A stretch of DNA of 64,000 nucleotides from Desulfurobacterium indicum (GCF_001968985.1 NZ_MOEN01000003.1:1-64000); one strand, 5' to 3'; positions 7,397 through 16,688 are shown, numbered from the stretch's first letter. The notes: generated by a model from the sequence alone, not told the origin. Made by a program: numbers and translations.

Positions 7397-8815
7397 TTAA
7401 AGTCCGTGGTGTGCTGCAATCGCAGCAGAAAGAGCCAAAGCAAGTATTTCTGGATCAGGCTCTTTGATAAAAGTAAATTCTTTTATCTTTCTATCTATGA
7501 AGGATGTGTCAAACTTACCGTGAATGAACTCCGGATCGTTTAATATCTTTTTAAAGAAAGGAATTGTTGTAGGAACACCTCTAATTACAAATTCATCAAG
7601 TGCTCTTCTTGAACGTCTTATAACTTCATCCCAGTTTCTTCCCCAAACTATTAACTTGGCAATCATGGAATCATAGTAAGGAGGAATTTTGTAACCTTTA
7701 TAGACAACTCCATCAATTCTAACACCTATACCACCAGGAGAGTAGTAAGCTGTAACTGTTCCAGGAGAAGGAACAAAATCTCTTGTGACATCTTCCGCAT
7801 TGATTCTAAACTGCATTGCAAAACCGTATATGTTTACACTCTTTTGAGAAAAGGAGAGGTTCATACCAGCTGCTATTCTTATCTGTTCTTGAACAATGTC
7901 TATACCTGTAACGGCTTCTGTTATGGTGTGTTCAACCTGAAGTCTCGGGTTCACTTCCATAAAGTAAAACTTTCCATATTTATCCATTAAAAATTCCCAA
8001 GTTCCAACACCATAATAGCCGATTTCTCTTGCTACTCTTACGCATATCTGCCCAAGTTTTTCTCTCTGTCTTTTCGTAAGAACAGGAGATGGAGCAATCT
8101 CAAGCACTTTCTGGTGGCGTCTCTGCATGGAACAGTCTCTTTCACCAAGGTGAACTACGTTACCGTTTTTGTCAGCAATTATCTGAATTTCTATGTGTCT
8201 TGGTTCTTCTATATACTTTTCAATAAAAACTTCTCCTTTACCAAAAGCGGCTTCCGCTTCGGCAACGGCAGTTTTAAATTGACTAACAAGTTCCTTTTCG
8301 TTTCTGGCAACTCTTAAACCTCTACCGCCGCCGCCGTGAGATGCTTTTATCATAACGGGATAGCCTATTTTTTTTGCAAGTTCCTTGGCCTCTTCAATAT
8401 CACTTACCGCTCTGTCACTTCCTTCTGCAACCGGAACACCCAGTTCTTTCATAACCTTTTTTGCTTTAAGTTTGCTTCCGAACATTTTTAAATGTTCCAC
8501 AGAAGGTCCTATAAATTCAACACCTTTTTTTCGACAGTACTCGGCGAAATCAGGCCTTTCTGAAAGGAAACCGTATCCAGGATGAATAGCATCAACACCT
8601 GCACGACGAGCTATGTCAACTATTTTGTAATAATTCAAATAGGCTTTAACTGGATCTCCATGAATCATATAGGCTTCATCTGCTTTTTTAACGTGAAGGG
8701 AATTCACATCTGCTTCAGAATAGATAGCAACTGTTTTAATGCCAAGTTCTTTACATGCACGAATCACTCTTGTAGCTACTTCACTTCTGTTAGCTATAAG
8801 AATCTTTTTAAACAT
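7397..8815 (-). CDS. pycA: biotin carboxylase subunit (PycA/CfiB/AccC family)
   Basis: A 472-residue ATP-grasp biotin carboxylase of full length, slightly longer than E. coli AccC. The N-terminal domain begins KILIANRSEVATRVIRAC. The ATP-binding glycine loop is SHGGGGRGLR (about 159-168), and the metal/bicarbonate region is MEVNPRLQVEHTITE (about 286-300). It carboxylates the biotin on the partner encoded 15 bp downstream, with ATP and bicarbonate. Pairing with the transferase gene points to pyruvate or 2-oxoglutarate carboxylase rather than acetyl-CoA carboxylase. GGAGG precedes the ATG, which overlaps the end of pgpA by 8 bp. Confidence 0.92.
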   Translation of the reverse strand: MFKKILIANRSEVATRVIRACKELGIKTVAIYSEADVNSLHVKKADEAYMIHGDPVKAYLNYYKIVDIARRAGVDAIHPGYGFLSERPDFAEYCRKKGVEFIGPSVEHLKMFGSKLKAKKVMKELGVPVAEGSDRAVSDIEEAKELAKKIGYPVMIKASHGGGGRGLRVARNEKELVSQFKTAVAEAEAAFGKGEVFIEKYIEEPRHIEIQIIADKNGNVVHLGERDCSMQRRHQKVLEIAPSPVLTKRQREKLGQICVRVAREIGYYGVGTWEFLMDKYGKFYFMEVNPRLQVEHTITEAVTGIDIVQEQIRIAAGMNLSFSQKSVNIYGFAMQFRINAEDVTRDFVPSPGTVTAYYSPGGIGVRIDGVVYKGYKIPPYYDSMIAKLIVWGRNWDEVIRRSRRALDEFVIRGVPTTIPFFKKILNDPEFIHGKFDTSFIDRKIKEFTFIKEPDPEILALALSAAIAAHHGL

Positions 8816-9260
8816 AGTGCCTCCAGATAAGTAACCTTAGAAGGATGTTGGAGTATAAGCCGGCAAACATATCATCCACAGTTATACCAAAACCACCTGG
8901 TAACTTTTCGAATAACTTAATAGGTGGTGGCTTCATTATATCAATAATTCTAAAGATTACCAAAGCGGCCACCACTACGGGAAGGGTTGCTTTTATACCT
9001 AACATGGCAATTTCCATTCCAATTATTTCATCAATAACAACACTATCTGGATCTTTATCATCTAACTGTTCAGATAGAGATTGAGACGAAACTACACTCG
9101 AAACAAATGTTACTGCAACAATTAGCAATTGATAAACAATATTTTCTGGCCAGAAAAAATAAAGAAAAATAGCCGCAACGATGGATCCCCAGGTTCCCGG
9201 CATTTTGGGTAACTTACCACTGTAAAATCCCGTAGCTATAAATTCCCATATTTTTTTCAC
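8808..9260 (-). CDS. pgpA: phosphatidylglycerophosphatase A
   Basis: A 150-residue inner-membrane phosphatase that converts phosphatidylglycerophosphate to phosphatidylglycerol. Family signatures are present: FYSGKLPKMPGTWGS (13-27), DKDPDSVVIDEIIG (about 67-80) and the acidic GFGITVDDMFAGL near the C-terminus. Hydrophobic segments lie at about 27-37, 43-58, 85-105 and 125-145. It overlaps the M16 peptidase by 4 bp and pycA by 8 bp, so it is translationally coupled on both sides. Phospholipid synthesis has no obvious link to the carboxylase genes. Confidence 0.93.
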   Translation of the reverse strand: MKKIWEFIATGFYSGKLPKMPGTWGSIVAAIFLYFFWPENIVYQLLIVAVTFVSSVVSSQSLSEQLDDKDPDSVVIDEIIGMEIAMLGIKATLPVVVAALVIFRIIDIMKPPPIKLFEKLPGGFGITVDDMFAGLYSNILLRLLIWRHYV

Positions 9261-10477
9261 CTAATTCCTCCTTCGGGTAAAAGTGTCATTTGAATATAAT
9301 TATCTTTCAGGAATTCTATTCCTTCCAAGAACTTTTCAAGTGTTAACTCTTCAATTTCCCTTATAAACTCTTCGTAATAGTTTAGATTTTCAAAAATGGT
9401 AGCAGAATATCCAAGTTCCTCGGCTTCAGATTCCACGCTTTCTCTCTTGAAAATTTCTGTTTTTAAAACCTTTTTCTTTGCAAGTTCAAAAGTGTCTTTG
9501 TCTATAGATGATTTAACGATATCCAATGCTTTATCCTTAAAAATTTCTACCTTTGAAGGCTCAGTTATTCCATAAATGTAAAACAGACCTGAAGAGAGAA
9601 ATAGATCCTTTGCTCCTACTGCAGCATAAGCTATCTGGTTTTCTACTATTTTCTGGTAGAAAGCAGAACTTTTACCGTAAGAAAGATAAGATTCAAGAAC
9701 GCTTAATACAGCAATATTAACGTCTTGAGAAAGCCCAGGAAGTTTCCAGCCTATAAGAACGTGAGCATTGGCTACCGCCGGATGTTTAACAATTTCATTT
9801 TCGGGTTTAAGTTTTGGCTCTACAACATACGGAGGAATATTTGTTTCTCCTGAAGACAGGTTTATCAACTCTTCTTTAACTAAAGAAAAGAGCTTTTCTT
9901 CATCGATATTGCCAGTAACGACAACCGTCAGATTGGATGCATGATAATTCTTTTTATGAAATTCCTTTAAATCTCTATCGGTAAATGACTGTACAGTATC
10001 TTTAAATCCTAAAATGGGATAACGGTAATTCACTTTCTCAAAAACTCTCTTATAAAAATTCCTCCAGAATATCTGCCTCGGATCATTCTCTGAACGGGCT
10101 ATTTCTTCAAGCACTATCGGCTTTTCCTTCTCAACCATTTCGGGTAATAATAAAGGATAAAAAACAAGCTCCTTTAAAAGCTTGACAGCGGTGAAAACAT
10201 GGTCTTTGGGAATCGTTATGTAATAGTATGTATAATCATAAGATGTTGCTGCGTTTATTTCTCCTCCGTTATTTTCAACAATTTGTTCTATAATCCCCGG
10301 TGGATAATTACGAGTTCCATTGAAAACCATATGTTCAAGGAAATGAGCAATACCTCTGTTTTCAGCATCCTCCCAGAGTGCACCCGCTTTAAGCCAGAAT
10401 TGAACGGAAACCGAAGAAACATCTTTCCTGCTTTTCAAAATAACATTTGCACCATTTTCAAGCCTTTCAATAATCAT
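9257..10477 (-). CDS. M16 family zinc metallopeptidase
   Basis: A 406-residue pitrilysin/processing-peptidase-like protein. The inverted zinc motif is HFLEH (45-49), and the third ligand is Glu125, exactly 76 residues beyond His49 as in mitochondrial processing peptidase. The N-terminal M16 domain (about 10-150) is followed by the M16 C-terminal domain (about 160-340). No signal peptide is visible, so it is probably cytoplasmic, like the PqqL/YmxG-type bacterial members; its substrate is unknown. ATGGAG lies 5 nt before the ATG. It is the first gene of the six-gene minus operon running to sfsA and is divergent from murD across 59 bp. Confidence 0.9.
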   Translation of the reverse strand: MIIERLENGANVILKSRKDVSSVSVQFWLKAGALWEDAENRGIAHFLEHMVFNGTRNYPPGIIEQIVENNGGEINAATSYDYTYYYITIPKDHVFTAVKLLKELVFYPLLLPEMVEKEKPIVLEEIARSENDPRQIFWRNFYKRVFEKVNYRYPILGFKDTVQSFTDRDLKEFHKKNYHASNLTVVVTGNIDEEKLFSLVKEELINLSSGETNIPPYVVEPKLKPENEIVKHPAVANAHVLIGWKLPGLSQDVNIAVLSVLESYLSYGKSSAFYQKIVENQIAYAAVGAKDLFLSSGLFYIYGITEPSKVEIFKDKALDIVKSSIDKDTFELAKKKVLKTEIFKRESVESEAEELGYSATIFENLNYYEEFIREIEELTLEKFLEGIEFLKDNYIQMTLLPEGGIR

Positions 10478-10536
10478 GTTAACTCCATAAATTTAAGTTC
10501 TCGAAAGCAATTATAAACTATAAAGAGGTTCTGGTA

Positions 10537-11769
10537 ATGAACGTGCTTATTATAGGAAAAGGTAAAAGTGGTCTATCTGCCGGAAGGTTGCTTGAAAAAA
10601 ATGGTTACTCTGTCTTTTATTACGATGATAGGGAAGATTGTGAAATTCCCGAAGATGTGAGTTTTGTGATTAAGTCTCCCGGGATTCCTCAATCTCACCC
10701 AGTAGTAAGCTGTTTCAGAGAAAAGAATGTAGAAATTTTAGGTGAAGTAGAAATAGCTTCAAGATATATGAAAGGAAAAATAGTAGGCATCACAGGGACA
10801 AACGGTAAAAGCACAACAACCGCTCTTGTTTATCATGTGTTGAAGAAATTATGGAAAGGTAAGGTTTTCATCGGTGGTAATTTCGGTATTCCGGTTTCTG
10901 AGTTTGCACCTGAAACGGACAAAACTTCAATATCCGTAATAGAACTTTCAAGTTATCAAATAGAAGATCTGAAAGATTTTAAGTGTGATGTCTCTACGAT
11001 ACTAAATATTACTCCTGATCACTTAAACAGATACAAAACTTTCGAAGAGTATGCACAGGCGAAACTGAAATTGCTAAAACTTACTAAACAAAATGTAATT
11101 TTAAATGCCGACGATCGGTTATTAAAGGATTTCTTAAAAGAAAAGAATGTTTTTACTTTCAGTATGGAAAAATCTGCCGACGCCTTTTTCGATGGAGAAA
11201 AAATAGTTGTAAGAGATTTCTCTCTACCGGTCTCTTCCCTTCCCGTAAGAGGATACCACAATATTCAAAATTTCATGGCAACGTTATTAATACTTCAATC
11301 TTTGGACATAAATCTTAACGAGGCAGTTAACGCGTTACAGGATTTTAAAGGATTGGAACACAGACTCGAATTTGTAAAAACAGTAAACGGAATAACATTC
11401 ATAAATGATTCAAAATCAACAAACGTTGACTCTCTGGAAAAAGCCCTTTTAAGTTTTGATAAAGTTATTCTTATCGCCGGCGGAAAAGATAAGGGAATAG
11501 ATTTCAGTCCCATCAAAAATCTGGTTAAAGAAAGGGTGAAGAAAGCATTTTTTTTAGGAGAAACTGGGAGGAAATTGGAGAAATTGTTTTCCAACGTAAC
11601 AGAAACTGAGTTTAAAGCAACATTAGAAGAAGCTGTTTTCTCTGCCTATAATGCAGCCAAAAGTGGAGATATTATTCTCTTTTCTCCAGGTTGTTCAAGT
11701 TTTGATATGTTTAAAAACTTTGAAGAGAGAGGTAAAATTTTCAAACAAATTGTTGAGGAATTGAAATGA
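10537..11769 (+). CDS. murD: UDP-N-acetylmuramoyl-L-alanine--D-glutamate ligase
   Basis: A 410-residue Mur ligase adding D-Glu to UDP-MurNAc-L-Ala in peptidoglycan synthesis. The N-terminal UDP-binding fold begins NVLIIGKGKSGLSAG. The ATP loop is GTNGKSTTT (87-95). The central domain has ITPDHLNRY, and the C-terminal domain carries INDSKSTN and the late FSPGCSSFDMFKN motif typical of MurD. Only 410 residues, it is at the short end of the family because of a compact N-terminal domain. It starts the murD-ftsW-murG-scpB cluster and overlaps ftsW by 4 bp. Confidence 0.95.
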   Translation: MNVLIIGKGKSGLSAGRLLEKNGYSVFYYDDREDCEIPEDVSFVIKSPGIPQSHPVVSCFREKNVEILGEVEIASRYMKGKIVGITGTNGKSTTTALVYHVLKKLWKGKVFIGGNFGIPVSEFAPETDKTSISVIELSSYQIEDLKDFKCDVSTILNITPDHLNRYKTFEEYAQAKLKLLKLTKQNVILNADDRLLKDFLKEKNVFTFSMEKSADAFFDGEKIVVRDFSLPVSSLPVRGYHNIQNFMATLLILQSLDINLNEAVNALQDFKGLEHRLEFVKTVNGITFINDSKSTNVDSLEKALLSFDKVILIAGGKDKGIDFSPIKNLVKERVKKAFFLGETGRKLEKLFSNVTETEFKATLEEAVFSAYNAAKSGDIILFSPGCSSFDMFKNFEERGKIFKQIVEELK

Positions 11770-12920
11770 AATCAGATGCCCTTGGAAAAGTAATATTCGT
11801 AGTATCGGTAATACTAACAGTAATAGGTCTAATTTTTATATATACGGGAAGCTCTTATTTTTGTAGAATGAAGGGAGAATCCCCTTATTACCTGTTTGTT
11901 AAGCAACTAATAACTTTTATCCTGAGCCTTATAGTCTGCTATGTAACCTATAAATTTTTTGATTATAAGAAGCTTAAAAATAAAGGATGGCTCTGGTCAG
12001 TTTACGGTCTTACAATTTTTATTCTAATTTTTGTTCTTCTATTTGGAAAAGAGGTTAACGGTGCAAGAAGCTGGATAAAGATAGCAGGAATATCCCTTCA
12101 ACCTGCAGAGTTTGCTAAAGTGTCTCTCATAGTATTTGTAGCAAGTTATCTTGAAAGAAAATGGTATGAAATTGAGAATGACATGTCCGTATTTGCAGGA
12201 TTTATGTTCCTTGTATTTTTGCCTATTTTTCTGATTCTTGCAGAAAAAGATCTTGGTTCTGCTATGATAGTTTTTATTTCCATATTTGCAATGATATTTA
12301 TTACAGGTTTTCGTCTCACGTATATTTTTACACCTCTTGCAATCGGAACTTTTATGTTTGTTATTGCCGTGATAACAGCTCCCTATCGTATAGCAAGAAT
12401 AAAAATGTTGTTTAATCCTTTTGCTTTCTATAAAGCTCCCGGTAAAAACGATAGCTATCAGCTGGTGCAGGCACTTGTTTCGTTTGCAAAAGGTGGCATA
12501 ACAGGCGTAGGTATCGGACAGGGACAGCAGAAGCTTGCATTTTTGCCTCTTGCTTTCAGTGATTTTATCTACGCCCACATAGGTGAAGAGGGTGGTTTCA
12601 TAATGGCACTTATCGTTCTTCTTCTTTTCTTCACAATTCTTGTTGTCGGACTTATGATTGCCGACAGAACCGACGATAAGCTCGGAAAATTTTTATCTCT
12701 CGGCCTCACGTTGTATATATTTCTTGAAGCAATCGTTCACATAGGTGTAAACATAGGTGTAGTTCCCACCACGGGTATCACTCTTCCATTTGTAAGTCAG
12801 GGAGGAACATCTCTAATTTCAATGTATATAGCTGTGGGATTGTTAATGAGTATAGCCCGCTCATTGCCAGAGAAGAGCCGTGTGAATTTCGAAAAAATAG
12901 ACCAGGGAAGTTATAGATGA
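11766..12920 (+). CDS. ftsW: peptidoglycan glycosyltransferase FtsW (SEDS family)
   Basis: A 384-residue polytopic inner-membrane protein with about ten membrane segments. SEDS signatures are present: GARSWIKIAGISLQPAEFAK (about 99-118), EKDLGSA, the long periplasmic loop ending SYQLVQALVSFAKGGITGVG (about 228-247), and the C-terminal PTTGITLPFVSQGGTSL. SEDS proteins polymerise lipid II glycan strands. FtsW (division) rather than RodA is favoured by its place between murD and murG. It overlaps both neighbours by 4 bp. Confidence 0.93.
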   Translation: MKSDALGKVIFVVSVILTVIGLIFIYTGSSYFCRMKGESPYYLFVKQLITFILSLIVCYVTYKFFDYKKLKNKGWLWSVYGLTIFILIFVLLFGKEVNGARSWIKIAGISLQPAEFAKVSLIVFVASYLERKWYEIENDMSVFAGFMFLVFLPIFLILAEKDLGSAMIVFISIFAMIFITGFRLTYIFTPLAIGTFMFVIAVITAPYRIARIKMLFNPFAFYKAPGKNDSYQLVQALVSFAKGGITGVGIGQGQQKLAFLPLAFSDFIYAHIGEEGGFIMALIVLLLFFTILVVGLMIADRTDDKLGKFLSLGLTLYIFLEAIVHIGVNIGVVPTTGITLPFVSQGGTSLISMYIAVGLLMSIARSLPEKSRVNFEKIDQGSYR

Positions 12921-13999
12921 GAATTGTTGTAGCCGGCGGTGGAACCGGAGGACATTTCTTTCCGGCAGTTGCCGTTATCAAAGAACTTATAAGAAATGGT
13001 GATAAAGTTTTATACATAGGAACAGAAAGAGGAATAGAGTATAGGAAAAGCGAGCTTATTCCATGTGAAAAGCAATTTATAAATGTTTCGGGAGTAAGTG
13101 GAAAAACACCTCTAAAAATGTTGAAAGGAGGCTTCTCTATCCTATCTTCAACCGTTAAAGTTATTTCAATGATCAAACGGTTTAAACCAGAAAGAATACT
13201 CATTTTTGGAGGATATGTTTCAATACCGGTCGGTTTTGCAGCAAAGTTTGCAGGAGTTCCTCTTGTCATACACGAGCAAAATTCCATACCTGGAAAGACG
13301 AACAAACTTTTAAGTAATTTTGCAAGGAAAATTCTTATAGCAAACAGCTACTGCCTTAAATTTTTCCCGGAAGGGATTTTAACCGGCAATCCTCTGAGAG
13401 AAGAAATTTTAAAGTGTAAACTTTCCAAATCTTACGCAAGAAGCATTCTGAACCTTGATAAAGAGAAATTTACCATATTGGTTTTCGGCGGAAGCCAGGG
13501 AGCCTTGTTTTTAAACAAAATTGTTCCGGAAGCGCTGAAAAATTTTGAAAATAAAAGTAGCATACAGGTAATTCACGTTTCTGGAGAAGGGAAAGAAAAT
13601 AGTTTACAGGAAAAATATGACAGACTTGGAATAAAAGCTCTGGTTATACCTTTTACAGAAGAACCCTGGCTACTTTATAGAAGCACTGATGTTGCCATTT
13701 CAAGAAGCGGTGCCCTTGCTCTGTCTGAACTCTGTTATTTTGGCATTCCTTCTATATTTATACCTTATCCTTATGCGGTAGACGACCATCAGTATTACAA
13801 TGCAAAACCTGTAGCGGAAAAAAACGGATGCTTCCTTGTGAGGCAAACCGAAATAGACGGTAAAGGTCTTGCAAATTTGTTAAAAAAACTTTACACTGAT
13901 GAGACCTTGAGAAGCTCTTTTTCTTCTATCATGAAATCATTTGCCATTCCAGATGCAACCTTAAAAGTGGTAAGAGAGACGGAAAATGCAGGAAGTTGA
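12917..13999 (+). CDS. murG: lipid II synthase (UDP-GlcNAc transferase) MurG
   Basis: A 360-residue GT28 glycosyltransferase that adds GlcNAc to lipid I at the cytoplasmic face, giving lipid II for the neighbouring FtsW. The N-terminal glycine-rich loop is AGGGTGGHFFPA (5-16). The acceptor side has GGYVS and HEQNSIPGKTNK (about 117-128), and the UDP-GlcNAc side has GGSQGA (about 191) and a SRSGALALSEL helix (about 260-270). The start is fixed by the 4-bp overlap with ftsW. The end overlaps scpB by 14 bp. Confidence 0.95.
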   Translation: MRIVVAGGGTGGHFFPAVAVIKELIRNGDKVLYIGTERGIEYRKSELIPCEKQFINVSGVSGKTPLKMLKGGFSILSSTVKVISMIKRFKPERILIFGGYVSIPVGFAAKFAGVPLVIHEQNSIPGKTNKLLSNFARKILIANSYCLKFFPEGILTGNPLREEILKCKLSKSYARSILNLDKEKFTILVFGGSQGALFLNKIVPEALKNFENKSSIQVIHVSGEGKENSLQEKYDRLGIKALVIPFTEEPWLLYRSTDVAISRSGALALSELCYFGIPSIFIPYPYAVDDHQYYNAKPVAEKNGCFLVRQTEIDGKGLANLLKKLYTDETLRSSFSSIMKSFAIPDATLKVVRETENAGS

Positions 14000-14495
14000 A
14001 AAGATACTGGAAGCTGTTATTTTTGTTTCAGAAGAACCTGTAACAATAGAAGAAATTGCCAGAAAACTTGAGCTTAACATAGACGAACTACAGAAAGCAT
14101 TCAAACGCATAAAAAGTAAATATTCAGATGGCGGCGTAATTCTAAAAGAGGTAGCGGGTGGCTACAAGTTTTATACCGCGCCTGAAATATCTTCTTACGT
14201 CAAAAAGTTTGTTGAGGACAAACCGATAAAGCTTTCCAAACATTTGCTTGAAGTTCTTGCCATTGTTGCTTACAAGCAACCGGTAACAAAGAAAGAAATT
14301 GAGACCATCCGGGGAAGAACTGCCGACGGTGCAATTAAAAGTTTACTCGAAAAGCGGTTAATACAGGTTGTTGGACGGAAGAAAGGTCCTGGAAGACCAA
14401 AACTTTACGGAACAACCAATGACTTTCTCGTTCACTTTGGACTGAAAAGTATAGAGGATCTGCCATCAGTTGATCTGGAGGAGTTATTTGAATAA
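13986..14495 (+). CDS. scpB: segregation and condensation protein B
   Basis: A 169-residue ScpB, the winged-helix kleisin partner of the SMC-ScpA condensin. The N-terminal winged helix has ILEAVIFVSEEPVTIEEIA. The second has ALEVLAIVAYKQPVTKKEIETIRG-type sequence (about 92-112), followed by LLEKRLIQVVGRKKGPGRP. It sits in the cell-wall cluster, overlapping murG by 14 bp; scpA and smc are not in the window. The following gene starts just before its stop. Confidence 0.93.
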   Translation: MQEVEKILEAVIFVSEEPVTIEEIARKLELNIDELQKAFKRIKSKYSDGGVILKEVAGGYKFYTAPEISSYVKKFVEDKPIKLSKHLLEVLAIVAYKQPVTKKEIETIRGRTADGAIKSLLEKRLIQVVGRKKGPGRPKLYGTTNDFLVHFGLKSIEDLPSVDLEELFE

Positions 14496-15360
14496 GGAAT
14501 GGATAGAGGAAGCGATTGATATACTTTATGAAGATGAAGAGATAGTTGAAAATGTATCCGGAAATTTTCTCACTTTTGTGGAAGAAAGACTTCCGGAGTT
14601 TGCCAAAAGATTGCCGGAAAACTTGAGAGAATCAGACTTTTTTGAGATAATTAATATACTGAGAGATAAAATTATTGAGGGTAAAATAAACAGAGTTAAA
14701 AATATCCTGGAGGGAAAGATGGGTGTTGTTACTGTTACCTTTGAGTATGGTTCTAAAGGCCTGGAGTTTGCTAAAGAATTGGCAAAACTTACTGGATACG
14801 ATGTTCTTTATAAAGAAATCCTCATTCAGACAGCAAAGAGATTGGGACTTCCCACCGATAAATTTGAAGATTTTGACGATTTTAACTATCTTGCTGCCAA
14901 GCTTTCTCTAGCGGATTTTCTCCAGTTCAGCAGAAAATTTCTCGACTTTTCCATACTAAAAGGAGAGAGCGAAGAGGAAAAAGAGGTGACGTTTGAGGAA
15001 TTTAAGGAAATGCTCGTGAAAGTTATTATGAATATGGCTTTCTCAAATAACGTTATCCTTGTAGGACATGCTGCCTGCGCAATCTTAGCAGAATATCCAA
15101 ATACCGCTCATATAAAAATAGAAGCTCCTATGGATTACCGTGCAAAAATGTGTGCTGAAAAACTCGGTATTTCTATCGAAGAAGCAATAGAAAGGATTGA
15201 ACAGTTAGATGAAAGAGAGCTGAAATTTTACAAAGATATTGCAGGTGTAGATATCAGAAAGATAGACCTTTTCCACGTTAAATTTAATTCTGCTAAGTTA
15301 AGTCCTGCAACAGCGGCAAAGGTAGCCTATGAACTTGTTAAGAAAGTTGCAAACGACTAA
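14488..15360 (+). CDS. cytidylate kinase-like protein
   Basis: Protein of 290 residues. About 75 N-terminal helical residues precede a cytidylate-kinase-like domain. The TTG at 14488 is chosen because GGAGG (14477-14481) lies 6 nt before it; a TTG at 14470 would have no ribosome site. The P-loop region reads TFEYGSKGLEF (84-94); the family usually has REYGSGG, so the second Gly pair is changed to GSKG. Later family features are VGHAACAIL (about 192), HIKIEAPMDYRAKMCAEKLGI (about 207-227) and ELKFYKDIAGVD. In related proteins this fold is a nucleotide or small-molecule kinase; the substrate here is unknown. It overlaps scpB by 8 bp and is the last gene before a strong terminator. Confidence 0.7.
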   Translation: MNKEWIEEAIDILYEDEEIVENVSGNFLTFVEERLPEFAKRLPENLRESDFFEIINILRDKIIEGKINRVKNILEGKMGVVTVTFEYGSKGLEFAKELAKLTGYDVLYKEILIQTAKRLGLPTDKFEDFDDFNYLAAKLSLADFLQFSRKFLDFSILKGESEEEKEVTFEEFKEMLVKVIMNMAFSNNVILVGHAACAILAEYPNTAHIKIEAPMDYRAKMCAEKLGISIEEAIERIEQLDERELKFYKDIAGVDIRKIDLFHVKFNSAKLSPATAAKVAYELVKKVAND

Positions 15361-15383
15361 TCTAAACCTCAGTAATAGATAAG

Positions 15384-15410
15384 AAAAAAGGGGGGCTGCC
15401 CCCCTTTTTT
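15384..15410. terminator. bidirectional terminator between the mur cluster and pgk
   Basis: AAAAAGGGGGG (15385-15395) pairs with CCCCCCTTTTTT (15399-15410) around a CTG loop. The T run on one strand and A run on the other serve both converging operons. It overlaps the pgk stop codon. Confidence 0.9.
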
Positions 15411-16626
15411 ATTTTTTATCCGACAAAGCTATAACTCCAGGCAATTCTTTTCCTGCCAGGAACTCAAGGAAAGCACCGCCACCAGTAGAAGCATGATCTA
15501 CCGAATGTTCAAGGCCTAAAAGCTCAAGAGCAGCAACACTATCTCCGCCGCCGACAATTGTCAAAGCTTCCTTTTTAGAAGCAACCAGCTTTCCTATTTC
15601 CATGGTTCCAAATCTGAACTTCTCCATCTCAAAAACACCCATAGGACCGTTCCACACTATCGTTTTTGCGTCTGCCATTGCCTCTTCAAAAAGCTTTGTG
15701 GTAGCAGGTCCTATGTCCAGTCCCATCATATTTTCAGGAATCTCTTTAAACGTTGTTAACTTAACTTCCGTATTTTCTTTAAACTCTTTAGCATTCATGC
15801 TGTCAACTGGAATATACAGTTTGACACAGTTTCTATCGGCCTTTTCCATTATCTCTTTCGCAGTTTCTATAAAATCATCTTCAACGAGAGATTTTCCAAC
15901 CTCATAACCAGCAGCTTTTAAAAACGTGTAAGCCATGCCGCCACCTATAAGCATCTTATCGACAACTTTAAGCAGATTTTCAATCACTTGAAGTTTACTA
16001 GAAACTTTAGAGCCACCAATGATTAAAACAAACGGTCTGTCTGGATGCTCAAGAACTTTTTGAAGATACTCTATCTCTTTATGAAGCAAGAAACCAGCAA
16101 CTGCAATATTCACAAATTTTGTTATTCCATAAGTTGATGCATGCTTTCTGTGAGCAGTCCCAAAAGCATCGTTAACATATATGTCTGCAAGTTTAGCCAG
16201 CTTTTTTGCAAATTCTTCGTCATTTTTTGTCTCTTCAGGATAAAATCTCACATTCTCAAGAAGGGCAACTTCACCGTCAGAAAGACTGTTTACTTCTTTC
16301 TCTACCTCTTCTCCTATGCAGTCTGGAATAAACTTCACAGGCTGTTCCAGAAGTCTTGCCAGCCTTTCGGCAACAGGTTTTAAAGTGTAACGGGGATCTC
16401 TTCCTTTTGGTCTGTCAAGGTGGGAACAGAGAATGATTCTGGCACCGTGATCAATAAGGTAGTTAATTGTAGGTAGAGCCGCTCTGATTCTTTTGTCATT
16501 CATTATTACTCCGTTGTCTATCGGTACGTTAAAATCAACTCTTACAAAAACTTTTTTCCCTTTTAACTCTGAAGGGGGAATATCCTTCAAACACATTTTA
16601 TTGAACATGCTTTTACAAACTGCCAT
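15409..16626 (-). CDS. pgk: phosphoglycerate kinase
   Basis: A 405-residue glycolytic/gluconeogenic kinase interconverting 1,3-bisphosphoglycerate plus ADP and 3-phosphoglycerate plus ATP. The substrate domain has RVDFNVP (28-34), SHLDRPKG and LLENVRFYPEE. The nucleotide domain has IGGSKVSSK (about 204-212), WNGPMGVFE (about 333) and the C-terminal GGGDSVAAL and STGGGAFLEFLAG. An N-terminal extension of about 10 residues is supported by GAGGAGG before the ATG at 16626. It is the last gene of the minus operon starting at rsmD, 62 bp after the U32 gene. Confidence 0.95.
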   Translation of the reverse strand: MAVCKSMFNKMCLKDIPPSELKGKKVFVRVDFNVPIDNGVIMNDKRIRAALPTINYLIDHGARIILCSHLDRPKGRDPRYTLKPVAERLARLLEQPVKFIPDCIGEEVEKEVNSLSDGEVALLENVRFYPEETKNDEEFAKKLAKLADIYVNDAFGTAHRKHASTYGITKFVNIAVAGFLLHKEIEYLQKVLEHPDRPFVLIIGGSKVSSKLQVIENLLKVVDKMLIGGGMAYTFLKAAGYEVGKSLVEDDFIETAKEIMEKADRNCVKLYIPVDSMNAKEFKENTEVKLTTFKEIPENMMGLDIGPATTKLFEEAMADAKTIVWNGPMGVFEMEKFRFGTMEIGKLVASKKEALTIVGGGDSVAALELLGLEHSVDHASTGGGAFLEFLAGKELPGVIALSDKK

Positions 16627-16688
16627 TCTCTCTCCTCCTCATAAGAATGCTTACCGAATTATATTCAATTATTCGTTATTTGGAAGAT

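Noticed and set aside
12039-12578. Long open frame of 179 codons on the minus strand, opposite ftsW
   Set aside because: ftsW on the plus strand has full SEDS signatures. The opposite product is rich in Cys, Lys and Tyr with no domain, a typical shadow of a membrane gene.
12778-13305. Open frame of 175 codons on the minus strand, opposite the ftsW/murG junction
   Set aside because: Both plus-strand genes have clear motifs and 4-bp coupling; the reverse product has no ribosome site or recognisable sequence.
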